A program made the translations under genes and the position numbers. From positions 310,001-374,000 of the forward strand of contig NZ_VLNU01000001.1 in NCBI RefSeq assembly GCF_009765165.1: DNA of 64,000 nt, in the 5' to 3' direction. The notes beneath the pieces were generated by a model that did not search any database, had not been told where the DNA came from, and saw nothing but the letters and a program-made list of their open reading frames with translations. Shown here piece after piece: positions 52,588 to 64,000 of the stretch. This DNA comes from Lysobacter panacisoli. Its GTDB lineage: Bacteria; Pseudomonadota; Gammaproteobacteria; Xanthomonadales; Xanthomonadaceae. Every line of letters begins with the position of its first letter. The stretch's first letter is position 1.

Positions 52588-53838
52588 ATGGCCGCTCCCC
52601 TCTCCGCTTCCCTGCCTGCCCCGGCCACGCCGGGCGGGCGCATGCCGTTGGCGCTGTACGCGCTGACCGCCGGCTCGTTCGGCATCGGCTGTGCCGAGTT
52701 CGTGATCATGGGCCTGCTGCTGCAGGTCGCCGCCGATCTGCACGTCTCCATCGCCGCCGCCGGCCTGCTGGTGTCGGGCTACGCGCTGGGCGTGTTCGCC
52801 GGCGCGCCGGTGCTGACCCTGCTCACTCGCCGCATGCCGCGCAAGGCGGTGCTGATGGCGCTGATGGTGATCTACACCGTCGGCAACATCGCCTGTGCGA
52901 TCGCGCCGGACTACACGACGCTGATGATCGCGCGCGTCATCACCTCGCTGACCCACGGCACGTTCTTCGGCGTGGGTGCGGTCGTCGCGACCGGACTGGT
53001 GCCGGCCGAACGCAAGGCGTCCGCGATTTCGATCATGTTCTCCGGCCTCACGCTCGCCACGCTGCTGGGCATGCCGGCCGGCGCGTGGCTGGGCCTGCAC
53101 CTGGGCTGGCGCTCGACGTTCTGGGCGATGGGTGCGGTCGGCATCGTGTCGCTGCTGGTGATCGCGCTGCTGGTGCCGCGCAGTCGCGACGACAGCGCAC
53201 CGGTCGCGCTGCGCGACGAACTGGCGACCATCGCACGACCGCAGGTGCTGCTCGGCCTGCTGATGACGATGCTGGGTTTCGCCGGTGTGTTCGTGGTGAT
53301 CACCTACGTGCAGCCGCTGCTGACCCAGCTGACCGGCTTCGTCGACAGCGCGGTGTCACCGATCCTGCTGGTGTTCGGCGGCGGCATGGTGGTGGGCAAC
53401 CTGCTTGGTGGACGACTCGCTGATCGCAAGGCCACGCCGGCGCTGCTCGGCACGCTGTTCGCGCTGGCCCTGGTGCTGGCTGCGATGGGTTTCGCGCTGC
53501 GCAGTCCGGTCGCGATGGTCGCCTTCGTCGGCGTGCTCGGCGTGGCCGCGTTCGCGACGGTGTCGCCGCTGCAGTTGCGCGTGCTGCGTCATGCCGAAGG
53601 TGCGGGCCAGAACCTCGCGTCGAGTTTCAACATCGCCGCGTTCAATCTCGGCAACGCGATCGGTGCGTGGCTGGGCGGCGTGGTGATCGACCGCGGACCG
53701 GGCCTTGCGTCGATCACCTGGTTCGCCGCCGCCGTCACCGTCGCCGGCCTGCTGGTCGCGGCGTGGAGCGTGTGGCTGGAACGCCGCGCACCGCAGCGCC
53801 TCGTACTGCCCGCCGGTTGCGCGACGGAAGGCGCGTGA
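52588..53838 (+). CDS. MFS transporter, DHA1 / AraJ-like family
   Basis: 416 residues from MAAPLSASLPAPATPGGRMP. Twelve hydrophobic segments; family signatures are SFGIGCAEFVIMGLLLQVAA, VSGYALGVFAGAPVLTLLTR RMPRK and LTHGTFFGVGAVVATGLVP. These match the AraJ/YdhP-type sugar or drug efflux transporters. Probably controlled by the divergent LysR protein. An ATG at 52528 is possible but adds a non-conserved tail. Confidence 0.9.
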   Translation: MAAPLSASLPAPATPGGRMPLALYALTAGSFGIGCAEFVIMGLLLQVAADLHVSIAAAGLLVSGYALGVFAGAPVLTLLTRRMPRKAVLMALMVIYTVGNIACAIAPDYTTLMIARVITSLTHGTFFGVGAVVATGLVPAERKASAISIMFSGLTLATLLGMPAGAWLGLHLGWRSTFWAMGAVGIVSLLVIALLVPRSRDDSAPVALRDELATIARPQVLLGLLMTMLGFAGVFVVITYVQPLLTQLTGFVDSAVSPILLVFGGGMVVGNLLGGRLADRKATPALLGTLFALALVLAAMGFALRSPVAMVAFVGVLGVAAFATVSPLQLRVLRHAEGAGQNLASSFNIAAFNLGNAIGAWLGGVVIDRGPGLASITWFAAAVTVAGLLVAAWSVWLERRAPQRLVLPAGCATEGA

Positions 53839-53863
53839 TCCTTCGACGACTTCGGAGAACCGC

Positions 53864-55207
53864 ATGAACGCATCTGTTCCATCGAAGTTCCTGTTCGTCC
53901 TGATGGCCGCGCTGCTGACCGCAGCGCCGGCTTTCGCCGCACCGCCCGAACGCACGACGTGGATCCCGACGTGGACCGCGAGTCCGCAGGCGCGCTGGGA
54001 CGGCGACTTCGCGTTGCCGACCAACCTGCCCTTCCATTTCTGGAACCAGACGGTGCGCCAGAGCGCACGCGTCAGCGTCGGCGGTCCGCGCATTCGTGTG
54101 CTGCTGTCGAACGCGTACGGCACGCAACCGCTGGTGATCGGCGCGGCGCATGTCGCGACACCCGCAAAAGACGGCGGCATCGTCGCCGGCAGCGATCGCG
54201 TGTTGACGTTCGGCGGCAAGACGTCGGTGACGATTCCCGCCGGCGCGCCGATGCTGAGCGATCCGGTCGACTTCAGCGTCGCTGCGCTTGCGGACGTGTC
54301 GATCAGCCTCCATTTGCCCGAACCGACCGCACCCGCGACCTTCCACTGGGATGCACGCCAGACTGCGTACGTCGGTGTGGGAGACCAGACCGGTGCGACG
54401 CGGATGAAACACGACGCGACGCTGACCACGCGCGTGTTCGTCACCGCCATCCAGGTCGAAGCGCCGGCGACGACGCGCACCGTGGTCGCGATCGGCGACT
54501 CGATCACTGACGGCAACATGGCGACGATGGACGCGAACACGCGCTGGCCGGACGTGCTCGCCGCCCGCCTCGCGCGACACGATGTCGCCGTGCTCAACGC
54601 CGGCATCTCCGGTGGACGCCTGCTGCGCGACCGCATGGGCGAGAACGCGCTGGCACGCTTCGACCGCGACGTGCTCTCGCAGCCGGGCATCGCATCGGCG
54701 ATCGTGCTGATCGGCATCAACGACATCGGCTGGGATGGCACGCCGCTGGGCCCGCACGAAGGCGTCGCCAGCGCCGAATCGCTGATCGCCGGCTACCGCC
54801 AGCTGATCCAGCACGCACGTGCACGCGGCGTGCGCATCGTCGGCGCAACCTTGACGCCGTTCGAAGGCGCGCTGCAGGACACTCCCATGCGCGGCTATTT
54901 CACCGCCGACAAGGAGCGCGTGCGCCAGGCCGTCAACGCCTGGATCCGCGACGGTGGCGAGTTCGACGCGGTGCTCGACTTCGACGCGGTCACGCGCGAT
55001 CCGGCAAAGCCGACGCGTTTCCTGCCGGCGTACGATTCGGGCGATCACCTGCATCCGGGCGACGCCGGTTACCGCGCGATGGCCGAGTCGATCGACCTTC
55101 GCGCCCTGCTCGGCGACGACGCCGACTCCGCCTCCCTCTCCCAACCAGGACCCACACGATGGAATACCGTCATCTCGGCCACTCCGGCTTCCGTGTCCCC
55201 GCGCTGA
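53864..55207 (+). CDS. Exported SGNH/GDSL hydrolase
   Basis: 447 residues with signal peptide (KFLFVLMAALLTAAPAFAAP). N-terminal beta domain (TWIPTWTASPQARWDGDFAL), then the catalytic blocks: VVAIGDSITDGNMATMD (GDS Ser), LNAGISGGRLL, LIGINDIGWDG (GxND) and DHLHPGDAGYRAM (Asp/His). Acyl-ester or carbohydrate-ester hydrolysis outside the cytosol is expected. The last 16 codons overlap the start of the aldo/keto reductase by 49 bp, which may be a genuine overlap or a lost earlier stop. Confidence 0.88.
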   Translation: MNASVPSKFLFVLMAALLTAAPAFAAPPERTTWIPTWTASPQARWDGDFALPTNLPFHFWNQTVRQSARVSVGGPRIRVLLSNAYGTQPLVIGAAHVATPAKDGGIVAGSDRVLTFGGKTSVTIPAGAPMLSDPVDFSVAALADVSISLHLPEPTAPATFHWDARQTAYVGVGDQTGATRMKHDATLTTRVFVTAIQVEAPATTRTVVAIGDSITDGNMATMDANTRWPDVLAARLARHDVAVLNAGISGGRLLRDRMGENALARFDRDVLSQPGIASAIVLIGINDIGWDGTPLGPHEGVASAESLIAGYRQLIQHARARGVRIVGATLTPFEGALQDTPMRGYFTADKERVRQAVNAWIRDGGEFDAVLDFDAVTRDPAKPTRFLPAYDSGDHLHPGDAGYRAMAESIDLRALLGDDADSASLSQPGPTRWNTVISATPASVSPR

Positions 55208-56187
55208 GCTTCGGCACCGGCACCTTCGGCGGCAAGGGCGAACTGTTCGGTTCGTGGGGCAACACCGACGTCGCCGAAGCCTCGCGGCTGATCGACGTCT
55301 GCCTCGACGCCGGCCTCAATCTTTTCGACACCGCCGACGTCTACTCCGGCGGCATGGCCGAGAGCATCCTCGGCGCGGCGATCAAGGATCGTCGCGACAA
55401 GGTGCTGATCTCGACCAAGGCGACGTTCCGTTTCGACGCGGACGATCCCAACGCGGTGGGTTCCTCGCGCTTCCACCTGCTGCGCACGATCGACGCGCAG
55501 CTCAAGCGCCTGGGCACCGACTACATCGACCTGTTCCAGCTGCACGGCTTCGATGCGAAGACGCCGGTGGAAGAAACGCTGTCCACGCTCGACGACCTCG
55601 TGCGCGCAGGCAAGATCCGTTACCTGGGCGTGTCGAATTTCTCCGGCTGGCATCTGATGAAGTCGCTCGCCGCGTCCGAACGCCACGGCTGGACGCGCTA
55701 CGTCGCCAACCAGGCGTACTACTCGCTGATCGGCCGCGATTACGAGTGGGAACTCATGCCGTTGGGCCTGGACCAGGGCATCGGCGCGGTGGTGTGGAGC
55801 CCGCTCGGCTGGGGCCGCCTCACCGGCAAGATCCGCCGCGGCCAGCCGCGTCCGGAAGTGAGCCGCCTGCCGGGCAGTGCGGACTATGGTCCGCCGGTCG
55901 ACGAGGAATACCTGTACCGCGTCGTCGATGCGCTGGACAAGGTCGCCGCGGAAACCGGCAAGACCGTTGCGCAGATCGCGCTCAACTGGCTGCTGCAGCG
56001 TCCGACGGTGTCGACGGTGGTGATCGGCGCGCGCAACGAGGAACAGCTCAAGCAGAACCTCGGCGCGGTCGGCTGGAACCTCACGCCGGAACAGGTCGCA
56101 CTGCTCGACGAAGCGAGCGCGAAGACGCCGGCGTATCCGTACTGGCATCAGGCGGGATTCGCGGAACGGAATCCGTCGCCGGTGTGA
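55159..56187 (+). CDS. Aldo/keto reductase
   Basis: 342 residues from MEYRHLGHSGFRVPALSFGT, preceded by a CCAGGACCCACACG leader. NADPH-dependent AKR fold: NLFDTADVYSGGMAES (catalytic Tyr and Asp), LISTKATF (Lys), DLFQLHGFD (His), and the C-terminal NADP-binding IGARNEEQLKQNLGAVGW. A cytosolic oxidoreductase; substrate unknown. First of several oxidoreductases in this plus-strand run. Confidence 0.92.
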   Translation: MEYRHLGHSGFRVPALSFGTGTFGGKGELFGSWGNTDVAEASRLIDVCLDAGLNLFDTADVYSGGMAESILGAAIKDRRDKVLISTKATFRFDADDPNAVGSSRFHLLRTIDAQLKRLGTDYIDLFQLHGFDAKTPVEETLSTLDDLVRAGKIRYLGVSNFSGWHLMKSLAASERHGWTRYVANQAYYSLIGRDYEWELMPLGLDQGIGAVVWSPLGWGRLTGKIRRGQPRPEVSRLPGSADYGPPVDEEYLYRVVDALDKVAAETGKTVAQIALNWLLQRPTVSTVVIGARNEEQLKQNLGAVGWNLTPEQVALLDEASAKTPAYPYWHQAGFAERNPSPV

Positions 56188-56194
56188 CCACGCG

Positions 56195-56387
56195 CCCCCT
56201 CTTCCGGCGCTTCGCGCCACCTTCTCCCACGAGGGGAGAAGGGAAGAGCCAATTCCCTCTCCCCTTGCGGGAGAGGGACAGGCCGCCGCAGGCGGCCAGG
56301 GAGAGGGGTCGGACCGCTTGCGACGCTGCGCGTCGCCCCTCTTCCGGCGCTTCGCGCCACCTTCTCCCGCGAGGGGAGAAGGGAAGT
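56195..56387. repeat. Extragenic repeat with two 55-60-bp direct copies and an internal hairpin
   Basis: CCCTCTTCCGGCGCTTCGCG with CCACCTTCTCCC occurs at 56198 and 56336. Between them lies CCTCTCCCCTTGCGGGAGAG and GCCGCCGCAGGCGGC, an inverted element that is also found at 61341-61396. Located between the AKR and MDR genes. Confidence 0.82.
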
Positions 56388-56411
56388 ATCGAAAGTGAAT
56401 CTGGAGCCTGC

Positions 56412-57431
56412 ATGAAAGCCATCGCCCTCACCCGCTACCTCCCCATCGACGATCCGCAATCGCTGGTCGACGTCGAACTGCCCGATCCTGCCGCGCCGAA
56501 AGGCCACGACCTGCTCGTGCGCGTCGATGCGGTGTCGGTGAATCCCGTCGACACGAAGGTGCGTTCGCCCAAGCCGCAGGTCGAAGCGCAACCGAAGGTG
56601 CTCGGCTTTGATGCCGCCGGCATCGTCGAAGCCGTCGGCGAATCGGTCACGCGCTTCAAACCCGGCGATCGCGTCTATTACGCCGGCGACATCACCCGTC
56701 CGGGCAGCAACGCGCAATTGCAGCTGGTCGATTCGCGCATCGCCGGACATCCGCCGAAGTCGCTCGACCCGGCGCAGGCGGCGGCGTTGCCGCTCACCGC
56801 GCTGACCGCGTGGGAACTGTTGTTCCAGCGCATGCCGTACGACAGCGAGAACGGCGGTGCGGGCAAGACGCTGCTGATCATCGCCGGTGCCGGCGGCGTG
56901 GGTTCTTTCGCGATCCAGATCGCGCGACGTGCGGGCTTCACCGTGATCGCCACCGCCTCGCGCGAGGACACCATCGCGTGGTGCCGCGAGCTCGGCGCGC
57001 ACCATGTCATCGATCATCGCCGGCCGCTCGGTCCGCAGCTGGCGGCGCTCGGCTTCGAGACCGTCGATGCCGCGCTCAATCTCTACGACACCAATCGCTA
57101 CTGGGAACAACTCGGCGAGATCCTCGCGCCGCAGGGTCACGTCGGTCTCGTCGTCGAACCGAAGGAGCCGGTGCGCCTGGGCGATCCGTACAAGTTCAAG
57201 TGCATCGGCATCCACTGGGAAATGATGTTCGGTCGCCCGCGATTCCAGACGCCGGACATGGACGAACAGGGCCGCATCCTCGACCGCGTGGCGGCGCTCA
57301 TCGATGCCGGCGAACTGCGCGGCACGCAGCGCGACTCGCTTTCGCCGATCGACGCGGCGAACCTGCGTGAAGCGCACCGCAGGCTCGAATCGGGCACGAC
57401 GATCGGCAAGCTGGTGCTCAGCGGCTGGTGA
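56412..57431 (+). CDS. Zinc-type MDR alcohol dehydrogenase / quinone reductase family protein
   Basis: 339 residues. MDR hallmarks: MKAIALTRYLPIDDPQSLVD, VNPVDTKVRSP, GFDAAGIVEAVGESVTRFKP GD, PLTALTAWELLF and the nucleotide motif IIAGAGGVGSFAIQIARRAG. The structural zinc cysteines are absent, as in the zinc-independent quinone-reductase branch. NADPH-dependent reduction of quinones or enals is likely. Preceded by a GGAGCCTGC. Confidence 0.9.
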   Translation: MKAIALTRYLPIDDPQSLVDVELPDPAAPKGHDLLVRVDAVSVNPVDTKVRSPKPQVEAQPKVLGFDAAGIVEAVGESVTRFKPGDRVYYAGDITRPGSNAQLQLVDSRIAGHPPKSLDPAQAAALPLTALTAWELLFQRMPYDSENGGAGKTLLIIAGAGGVGSFAIQIARRAGFTVIATASREDTIAWCRELGAHHVIDHRRPLGPQLAALGFETVDAALNLYDTNRYWEQLGEILAPQGHVGLVVEPKEPVRLGDPYKFKCIGIHWEMMFGRPRFQTPDMDEQGRILDRVAALIDAGELRGTQRDSLSPIDAANLREAHRRLESGTTIGKLVLSGW

Positions 57432-57533
57432 ACGCGAGTGCCGCGGTGTCGATCCGCGGCGGTTCCGTTCGTCGATTGGAATGAGGGGCGTGCTCGCCGC
57501 GCCCCCGACTTTCCCGAACCGGAGGAGCACCGC

Positions 57534-60412
<2,879 letters not shown>

Positions 60413-60876
60413 CGAACTGCGCAGGCCTTGCCGGACGGGGCCTGCAGGGTCGTTCGAAGCGGTTTTTCATCACCTGCATCGAACGGCCGCGCCTACGACC
60501 ATAGGAGGATTCTGAACAGCCGTTGGGGATTCGAACCCCACGGGTTGTGGATCAAAGGCCCATCGAAACAATGGGTTGCGATGCCGAGCCGAGTTTCCAG
60601 CAGCATCCGCTGCCGCACGGTCAAGCCCCCATTGTTCATCTGACGTTTATCTTCGCGCCGCTACCGTGCGCCAACTTTTTCCGGCCACCCCTTTGGTGGC
60701 GACCCTCACCGCCCGCGTGGACGAACCTCCCGCGCGGATTTGGTGAATGGGCAAAAGCGCGCCGCAGAGCCGCTGCCCTCCCCAGTACGCCATGCCGGTC
60801 CGTGCCGTGGTTGCCGTCTCCCTTGGAGAAGGCCGCCGCCAGCGGACAGGCGCAACGGAGCAAGGAGTCCGATTAG
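60413..60876. other. Intergenic region, with a tRNA T-arm-like fragment
   Basis: About 460 bp without a supported gene. On the minus strand TGGGGTTCGAATCCCCA (60524-60540) has the exact shape of a tRNA T-arm, and CCCAT-TGTTTCG-ATGGG (60559-60575) could be a five-pair stem with seven-base loop. No matching acceptor stem or conserved U33 was found, so this is at most a tRNA remnant. Before the SleB gene an AAGGAG site is present. Confidence 0.5.
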
Positions 60877-61335
60877 ATGAAACTGGCTTGGATCCTGTGG
60901 CTGGCCTCCGTGCTGCCGCCGCAAACCGCCGATTCGCTGTGCCTGAGCACCACCGTCTACCTGGAAGCCCGCGACCAGTCCGTGCGCGGCCAGAAGGCGG
61001 TCGCCGAGGTCGCCCTGCGCCGCCGCGACAGCGGCCTGTGGGGCAACACCGTCTGCGACGTGGTCACGGCACGCAAGCAGTTCGCCCCCACCCTGGTGTC
61101 GCCGGGCACGCGCCTGACCAACACCGAGGCTTGGGGCGAGGCTGTCACCATTGCCCTCGACGCCGAGCGCAACTGGGCTCTGCCGCCCGGCCAGCGCAAG
61201 GAAATCGTCCCGGGCGCGAGCCACTTCGCCGCGCACGCCATCGCCAGCCCGTCGTGGCGCACGGCGTACCAGGTCGCGACGATCGGCGATCACACCTTCT
61301 ATAAGGTGCAGTCGCTGAAGCCGCGGCGCTCGTAA
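60877..61335 (+). CDS. Cell wall hydrolase, SleB-like domain
   Basis: 152 residues. A short N-terminal hydrophobic leader (MKLAWILWLASVLPPQTADS) is followed by the Hydrolase_2/SleB core: STTVYLEARDQSVRGQKAVA EV with the catalytic-type Glu, then NTVCDVVTARKQFAP and the C-terminal ASHFAAHAIASPSW. Such proteins cleave peptidoglycan or its stem links. AAGGAGTCCGATTAG precedes the ATG. Periplasmic action is inferred. Confidence 0.85.
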   Translation: MKLAWILWLASVLPPQTADSLCLSTTVYLEARDQSVRGQKAVAEVALRRRDSGLWGNTVCDVVTARKQFAPTLVSPGTRLTNTEAWGEAVTIALDAERNWALPPGQRKEIVPGASHFAAHAIASPSWRTAYQVATIGDHTFYKVQSLKPRRS

Positions 61336-61340
61336 GCCCT

Positions 61341-61396
61341 GCCCCTCTCCCTGGCCGCCTGTGGCGGCCTGTCCCTCTCCCGCAAGGGGAGAGGGA
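61341..61396. repeat. Extragenic hairpin repeat, shared with 56264-56318
   Basis: CCCCTCTCCCTGGCCGCCTG ... CTCTCCCGCAAGGGGAGAGG, the inverse orientation of the element inside 56195-56387. It is followed by a decayed stretch (to about 61540) with CTTCTCC and GGGGAAGG pieces of the same family. Confidence 0.8.
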
Positions 61397-61618
61397 CAAC
61401 GCGGCGCTCGACGTCTGCAGCCTTCTCCCAGTCCTCGCGCTCTTCCTGGGCCCTTCTTAGGCTCTTCTTCTCCTCACGCAGGGGAAGGTGCCCGAAAGGC
61501 CGAAGAAGGGACGGCGCCAGCGCATTCAGGGCAATTGACCGTTGCACGCCGCGACATTGAGCGCCGGGCCACGCCTGCGCGATAGTGTCGGGATTCGCTT
61601 GTCTTCGAGGGATCCCGC

Positions 61619-62230
61619 ATGAAGCTCTACACCAAGCCCGGCGCGTGCTCGACCGCCGACCACATCGCCCTGCAATGGACCGGCCAGCCGTTTTCGGTCG
61701 AGATCCTCGACAAGGAGTCGATGAAGGCGCCGGCCTACCTCGCGATCAATCCGACCGGCGCGGTCCCCGCGATCGTCGATGGCGACTTCGTGCTGACCCA
61801 GAACGCCGCGATCCTGGGCTACATCGCCGACACCTACCCCGAGGCCGGCCTTGCCGGCGACGGCAGCGCGCGCCAGCGCGGCGAGGCGTCGCGTTGGCTG
61901 GCCTACGTCAATTCGGACGTGCATCCGGCGTTCAAGCCGCTGTTCGGCCCGGCCAACTTCATCGGCGACGAAGCCCAGTACGACGCGGTGAAGGAAACGG
62001 CGCGCAAGCGCGTGCGTGCAGTGCTGGAAATCGCCGATCGCCAGCTGGCGGGCAAGCAGTGGCTGGCGGGATTCCGCAGCTTCGCCGATCCCTACCTCTA
62101 CATCACGCTGCGTTGGGCCGATGGCGTGGGCATCGACATGCGCGGCCTCGACAACCTGGCCGCGTTCAAGGCGCGCATGGAAGCCGACCCGGCCGTGCAG
62201 AAGGCACTGAAGGTCGAAGGGCTCGCGTAA
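61619..62230 (+). CDS. Glutathione S-transferase, beta-class-like
   Basis: 203 residues. Thioredoxin-fold domain (MKLYTKPGACSTADHIALQW) with the beta-class Cys10 in PGACS, the GSH-binding NPTGAVPAI and LTQNAAILGYIADTYP (cis-Pro and Gln-Asn), and an all-helical C-terminal domain (KQWLAGFRSFADPYLYITLR). Cytosolic detoxification or redox role. The promoter region contains the repeat at 61341. Confidence 0.93.
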   Translation: MKLYTKPGACSTADHIALQWTGQPFSVEILDKESMKAPAYLAINPTGAVPAIVDGDFVLTQNAAILGYIADTYPEAGLAGDGSARQRGEASRWLAYVNSDVHPAFKPLFGPANFIGDEAQYDAVKETARKRVRAVLEIADRQLAGKQWLAGFRSFADPYLYITLRWADGVGIDMRGLDNLAAFKARMEADPAVQKALKVEGLA

Positions 62231-62281
62231 GCAACACCGCGCGGAGGCACGCGATGTGCCTCCGCGTTTCGACGTCGCGCC

Positions 62282-62803
62282 TCAGGCTTCGGCGAGTGCG
62301 CGGAAGCGGCGGTCCATCTCGGTGGCGAAGCCGACATCCTTCGCCTTGCCCAGCGCCGTGCTGAAGTCCGGCAGCAGGGCCAGCAGGTCGCCCACGTCGT
62401 TGCAGCGTTCGACCTTGAGCTGCAGGAAATAGCCGCGCAGGCCGAGATGGTCGCGCACTGTCTCCGACATCAGCGTGTACAGCGCGGAATATCCCTTCGC
62501 TCCGGCGCCCGACGATGCCGCGACAGCGGCCACCGGTGCGGCGGCACGTACTGCGTCGGGAATCGTCGCGGCGGCGGCGGCGGCCAGGCTCTTCGGCGCG
62601 GCGATCAGGCCCAGCGCTTCGAGCTGGTCCAGCGCATCGTCCGGTCCCTTGAGTCCGCCGATCACGCCGCGCAACTGCGCGACATTGCGCTGCCCGTCGA
62701 CCATCAACAGGATCGAACGCAGCACGTTGGGCAGTTTGAGTGCGCGGCTCTGGATCTCGTCGCGCCCGGCATCGGTCTTGTTCGGCACTTCGTCTTCGCG
62801 CAT
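62282..62803 (-). CDS. Uncharacterised cytosolic protein, 173 aa
   Basis: The start MREDEVPNKTDAGRDEIQSR has an excellent GGGGGA site ten bases upstream; the longer frame to 62974 is rejected. The first half is a helical, winged-helix-like domain (LKLPNVLRSILLMVDGQRNV, DQLEALGLI), followed by an Ala-rich linker and a helical C-terminus (RDHLGLRGYFLQLKVERCND). The N-terminal pattern occurs in xanthomonad orphan proteins, but I cannot name the family. Confidence 0.68.
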   Translation of the reverse strand: MREDEVPNKTDAGRDEIQSRALKLPNVLRSILLMVDGQRNVAQLRGVIGGLKGPDDALDQLEALGLIAAPKSLAAAAAATIPDAVRAAAPVAAVAASSGAGAKGYSALYTLMSETVRDHLGLRGYFLQLKVERCNDVGDLLALLPDFSTALGKAKDVGFATEMDRRFRALAEA

Positions 62804-62968
62804 GGTTTCCCCCAAACCATTGGCCACGAATGCCCCCCGACTATGCCACGGCAGACGGCGCAATGCGCGTGCCGCGGGATGGCCGGCGCGACCCGGACGT
62901 TCGGCACCTCCCTCCACGGCGGTGCCACTGCATGCTGATGCCTCCCCCGCTTTCCAGGATGGACACGC

Positions 62969-63916
62969 ATGCACCCAACGTTCCGCTTCGCCCTGCTCGC
63001 TTCCACCCTATTGGCGCCGGCCTTCGCGCAGGCCGCGGACACGATGCCGGGCGCCGACATCGTCACCAACGATGTCGCCCGCTTCTACGCGCTCTACGAA
63101 GCCAGCGACGGCAAGCCCAGCGTGGTTCAGATCGAGAACGACTACCTCGCCAAAGGCACGCCGAGCCTGGTCGAGTTCGCGAAGTTGCGGCGCGTCACCG
63201 CGCAGAGCATCGCCGACCGCCTCGCCAGCGATCCGGCGATCTACGCGAACGCGCGGCAATGCATGGCCGAACTCCCCGCAGCGAAGGCACGACTCGCGAC
63301 CGCGCTCGCGACGCTGGTCCGCCTTTACCCGCAGGCCAAGCTGCCGCCGGTGGCGATCGTGGTCGGTCGCGGCAAGCCGGTGGGCATGGCGTATCCGGGC
63401 GGCCTCACCATCGGCCTGGAAGCGCTGTGCGCCGCCGACTTCATGAACCCCAACGTGCAGGACCGCTTCGTGCACGTGATCGCGCACGAGTACGCGCACA
63501 TCCAGCAGACCATGCAGACCGATTTCGAGGCCGGCGATCCGGACGCGACGGTGCTGCGCATGTCGCTGGCCGAAGGCGCGGCCGAGCTCATCTCTGAAGT
63601 GATCTCCGGCAACGTCGGCAATCCGAAGCTGGCCGATTGGACGCGCGGCCGCGAAGCGGAGGTCGAGTCCGCATTCGTGGGCGAGATGGACAGCACCGAT
63701 CTGTCGAACTGGCTCTACAACTACCGCGCCGGCTCGGGCGAACCGTACGACCTGGGCTACTGGGTCGGCTATCGCATCGCCAAGGCGTATTACGTCAAGG
63801 CGACCGATCGCAAGGCGGCGTTGAAGGACATCATCGAGATGGACGATCCCAGGGCGTTCCTGGCGAAGAGCGGCTGGACGCCCGGCATGCGCCTGCCCGA
63901 CTCCGCCAACGACTGA
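62969..63916 (+). CDS. Exported DUF2268-like putative zinc protease
   Basis: 315 residues with signal peptide (MHPTFRFALLASTLLAPAFA). The zinc motif HVIAHEYAHIQQT (HExxH) is followed 40-50 residues later by LAEGAAELISEV, whose Glu can be the third ligand, as in DUF2268-type predicted metallopeptidases. The C-terminus has the YDLGYWVGYRIAKAYYVKA block conserved in that group. Periplasmic peptidase function is inferred. Confidence 0.85.
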   Translation: MHPTFRFALLASTLLAPAFAQAADTMPGADIVTNDVARFYALYEASDGKPSVVQIENDYLAKGTPSLVEFAKLRRVTAQSIADRLASDPAIYANARQCMAELPAAKARLATALATLVRLYPQAKLPPVAIVVGRGKPVGMAYPGGLTIGLEALCAADFMNPNVQDRFVHVIAHEYAHIQQTMQTDFEAGDPDATVLRMSLAEGAAELISEVISGNVGNPKLADWTRGREAEVESAFVGEMDSTDLSNWLYNYRAGSGEPYDLGYWVGYRIAKAYYVKATDRKAALKDIIEMDDPRAFLAKSGWTPGMRLPDSAND

Positions 63917-63945
63917 GCACGCGCACGTCGAAGTGCCACGCAAAG

Positions 63946-63977
63946 AGAAAGGCCGCGCATCGCGCGGCCTTTCCGTT
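63946..63977 (+). terminator. Terminator after the DUF2268 gene
   Basis: AAAGGCCGCGC-AT-CGCGCGGCCTTT followed by CCGTTTC, 30 bp after the stop. Confidence 0.82.
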
Positions 63978-64000
63978 TCATCGCACCGGATGAATCCGGC

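Noticed and set aside
60520..60600. Functional tRNA gene
   Set aside because: Only the T-arm fits; no acceptor stem complement, no U33 in the candidate anticodon loop and no 3' CCA-like end.

Overview
The window is high-GC DNA (roughly two-thirds G+C, strong GC3 in real genes) and reads as a chromosomal segment of a Lysobacter-like gammaproteobacterium (Xanthomonadaceae/Lysobacterales). This rests on the gene set (tandem S46 dipeptidyl peptidases, tandem OmpA/thrombospondin-3 proteins, a murein-lipoprotein-like coiled coil) and on a REP family of the form GTAGCCCGGGTAAGGC...CTTACCCGGGCTAC that I associate with xanthomonads. The species call is inference; no rRNA or other marker is present.

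Layout. 1-7.3 kb is a minus-strand housekeeping block: purF (running off the left edge), cvpA, a SPOR-domain protein and folC, then a coupled trio of a small unknown protein, a SulP transporter with STAS domain, and PPK2 polyphosphate kinase. 7.4-16.2 kb is an accessory stretch of short, mostly minus-strand, lower-GC genes (HIT protein, SdpR/SdpI-like pair, lipoprotein, alpha/beta hydrolase divergent from a CGNR regulator, Sel1 protein, class C beta-lactamase-like hydrolase, several orphans). A short dyad built on GTCCGCTTT-loop-AAAGCGGAC sits at most of its gene junctions, with hairpin repeats carrying GGGGTCAGGT/ACCTGACC arms. 16.3-16.9 kb holds a degenerate 21-bp periodic tract closed by a terminator.

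17.0-19.4 kb is a compact arsenic operon (arsR-arsI-arsN2-arsC-aquaporin) with overlapping genes and no ArsB/Acr3 pump. 19.5-27 kb carries ZntB, an arginase-family protein, a TonB-like periplasmic protein, an L,D-transpeptidase next to an Lpp-like lipoprotein, a histidine phosphatase, a DUF3224 protein and a DUF1254-type lipoprotein broken by a frameshift. 27.5-32.4 kb is a giant type Va autotransporter. 32.5-39.6 kb has small unknowns, a cupin, a class A acid phosphatase and two tandem S46 peptidases. 39.7-42.9 kb holds tdh and kbl (threonine to glycine), separated by a DRAM-like membrane protein.

43-44.8 kb has a pseudouridine synthase between two paralogous small secreted proteins. 45-48.7 kb holds three tandem OmpA-family genes; two share almost identical 3' halves, and the third has a frameshift in its signal peptide. 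48.9-60.4 kb has a PrpD/MmgE protein, a DODA-type dioxygenase, a LysR regulator divergent from an MFS pump, then a plus-strand run (SGNH hydrolase, aldo/keto reductase, MDR oxidoreductase, YCII protein, a Lys/Arg-rich 42-bp-repeat frame without a start codon, FadH-type reductase). The right end has a SleB-like hydrolase, a GST, an orphan cytosolic protein and a DUF2268-like putative Zn protease.

No CRISPR array, prophage, transposase, rRNA or intact tRNA was seen. The strongest leads are the start-less Lys-rich repeat frame at 57.9-58.3 kb (its repeat variants differ mainly by synonymous changes in that one frame), the dyads at accessory gene junctions, the 21-bp tract and the OmpA gene-conversion tract.
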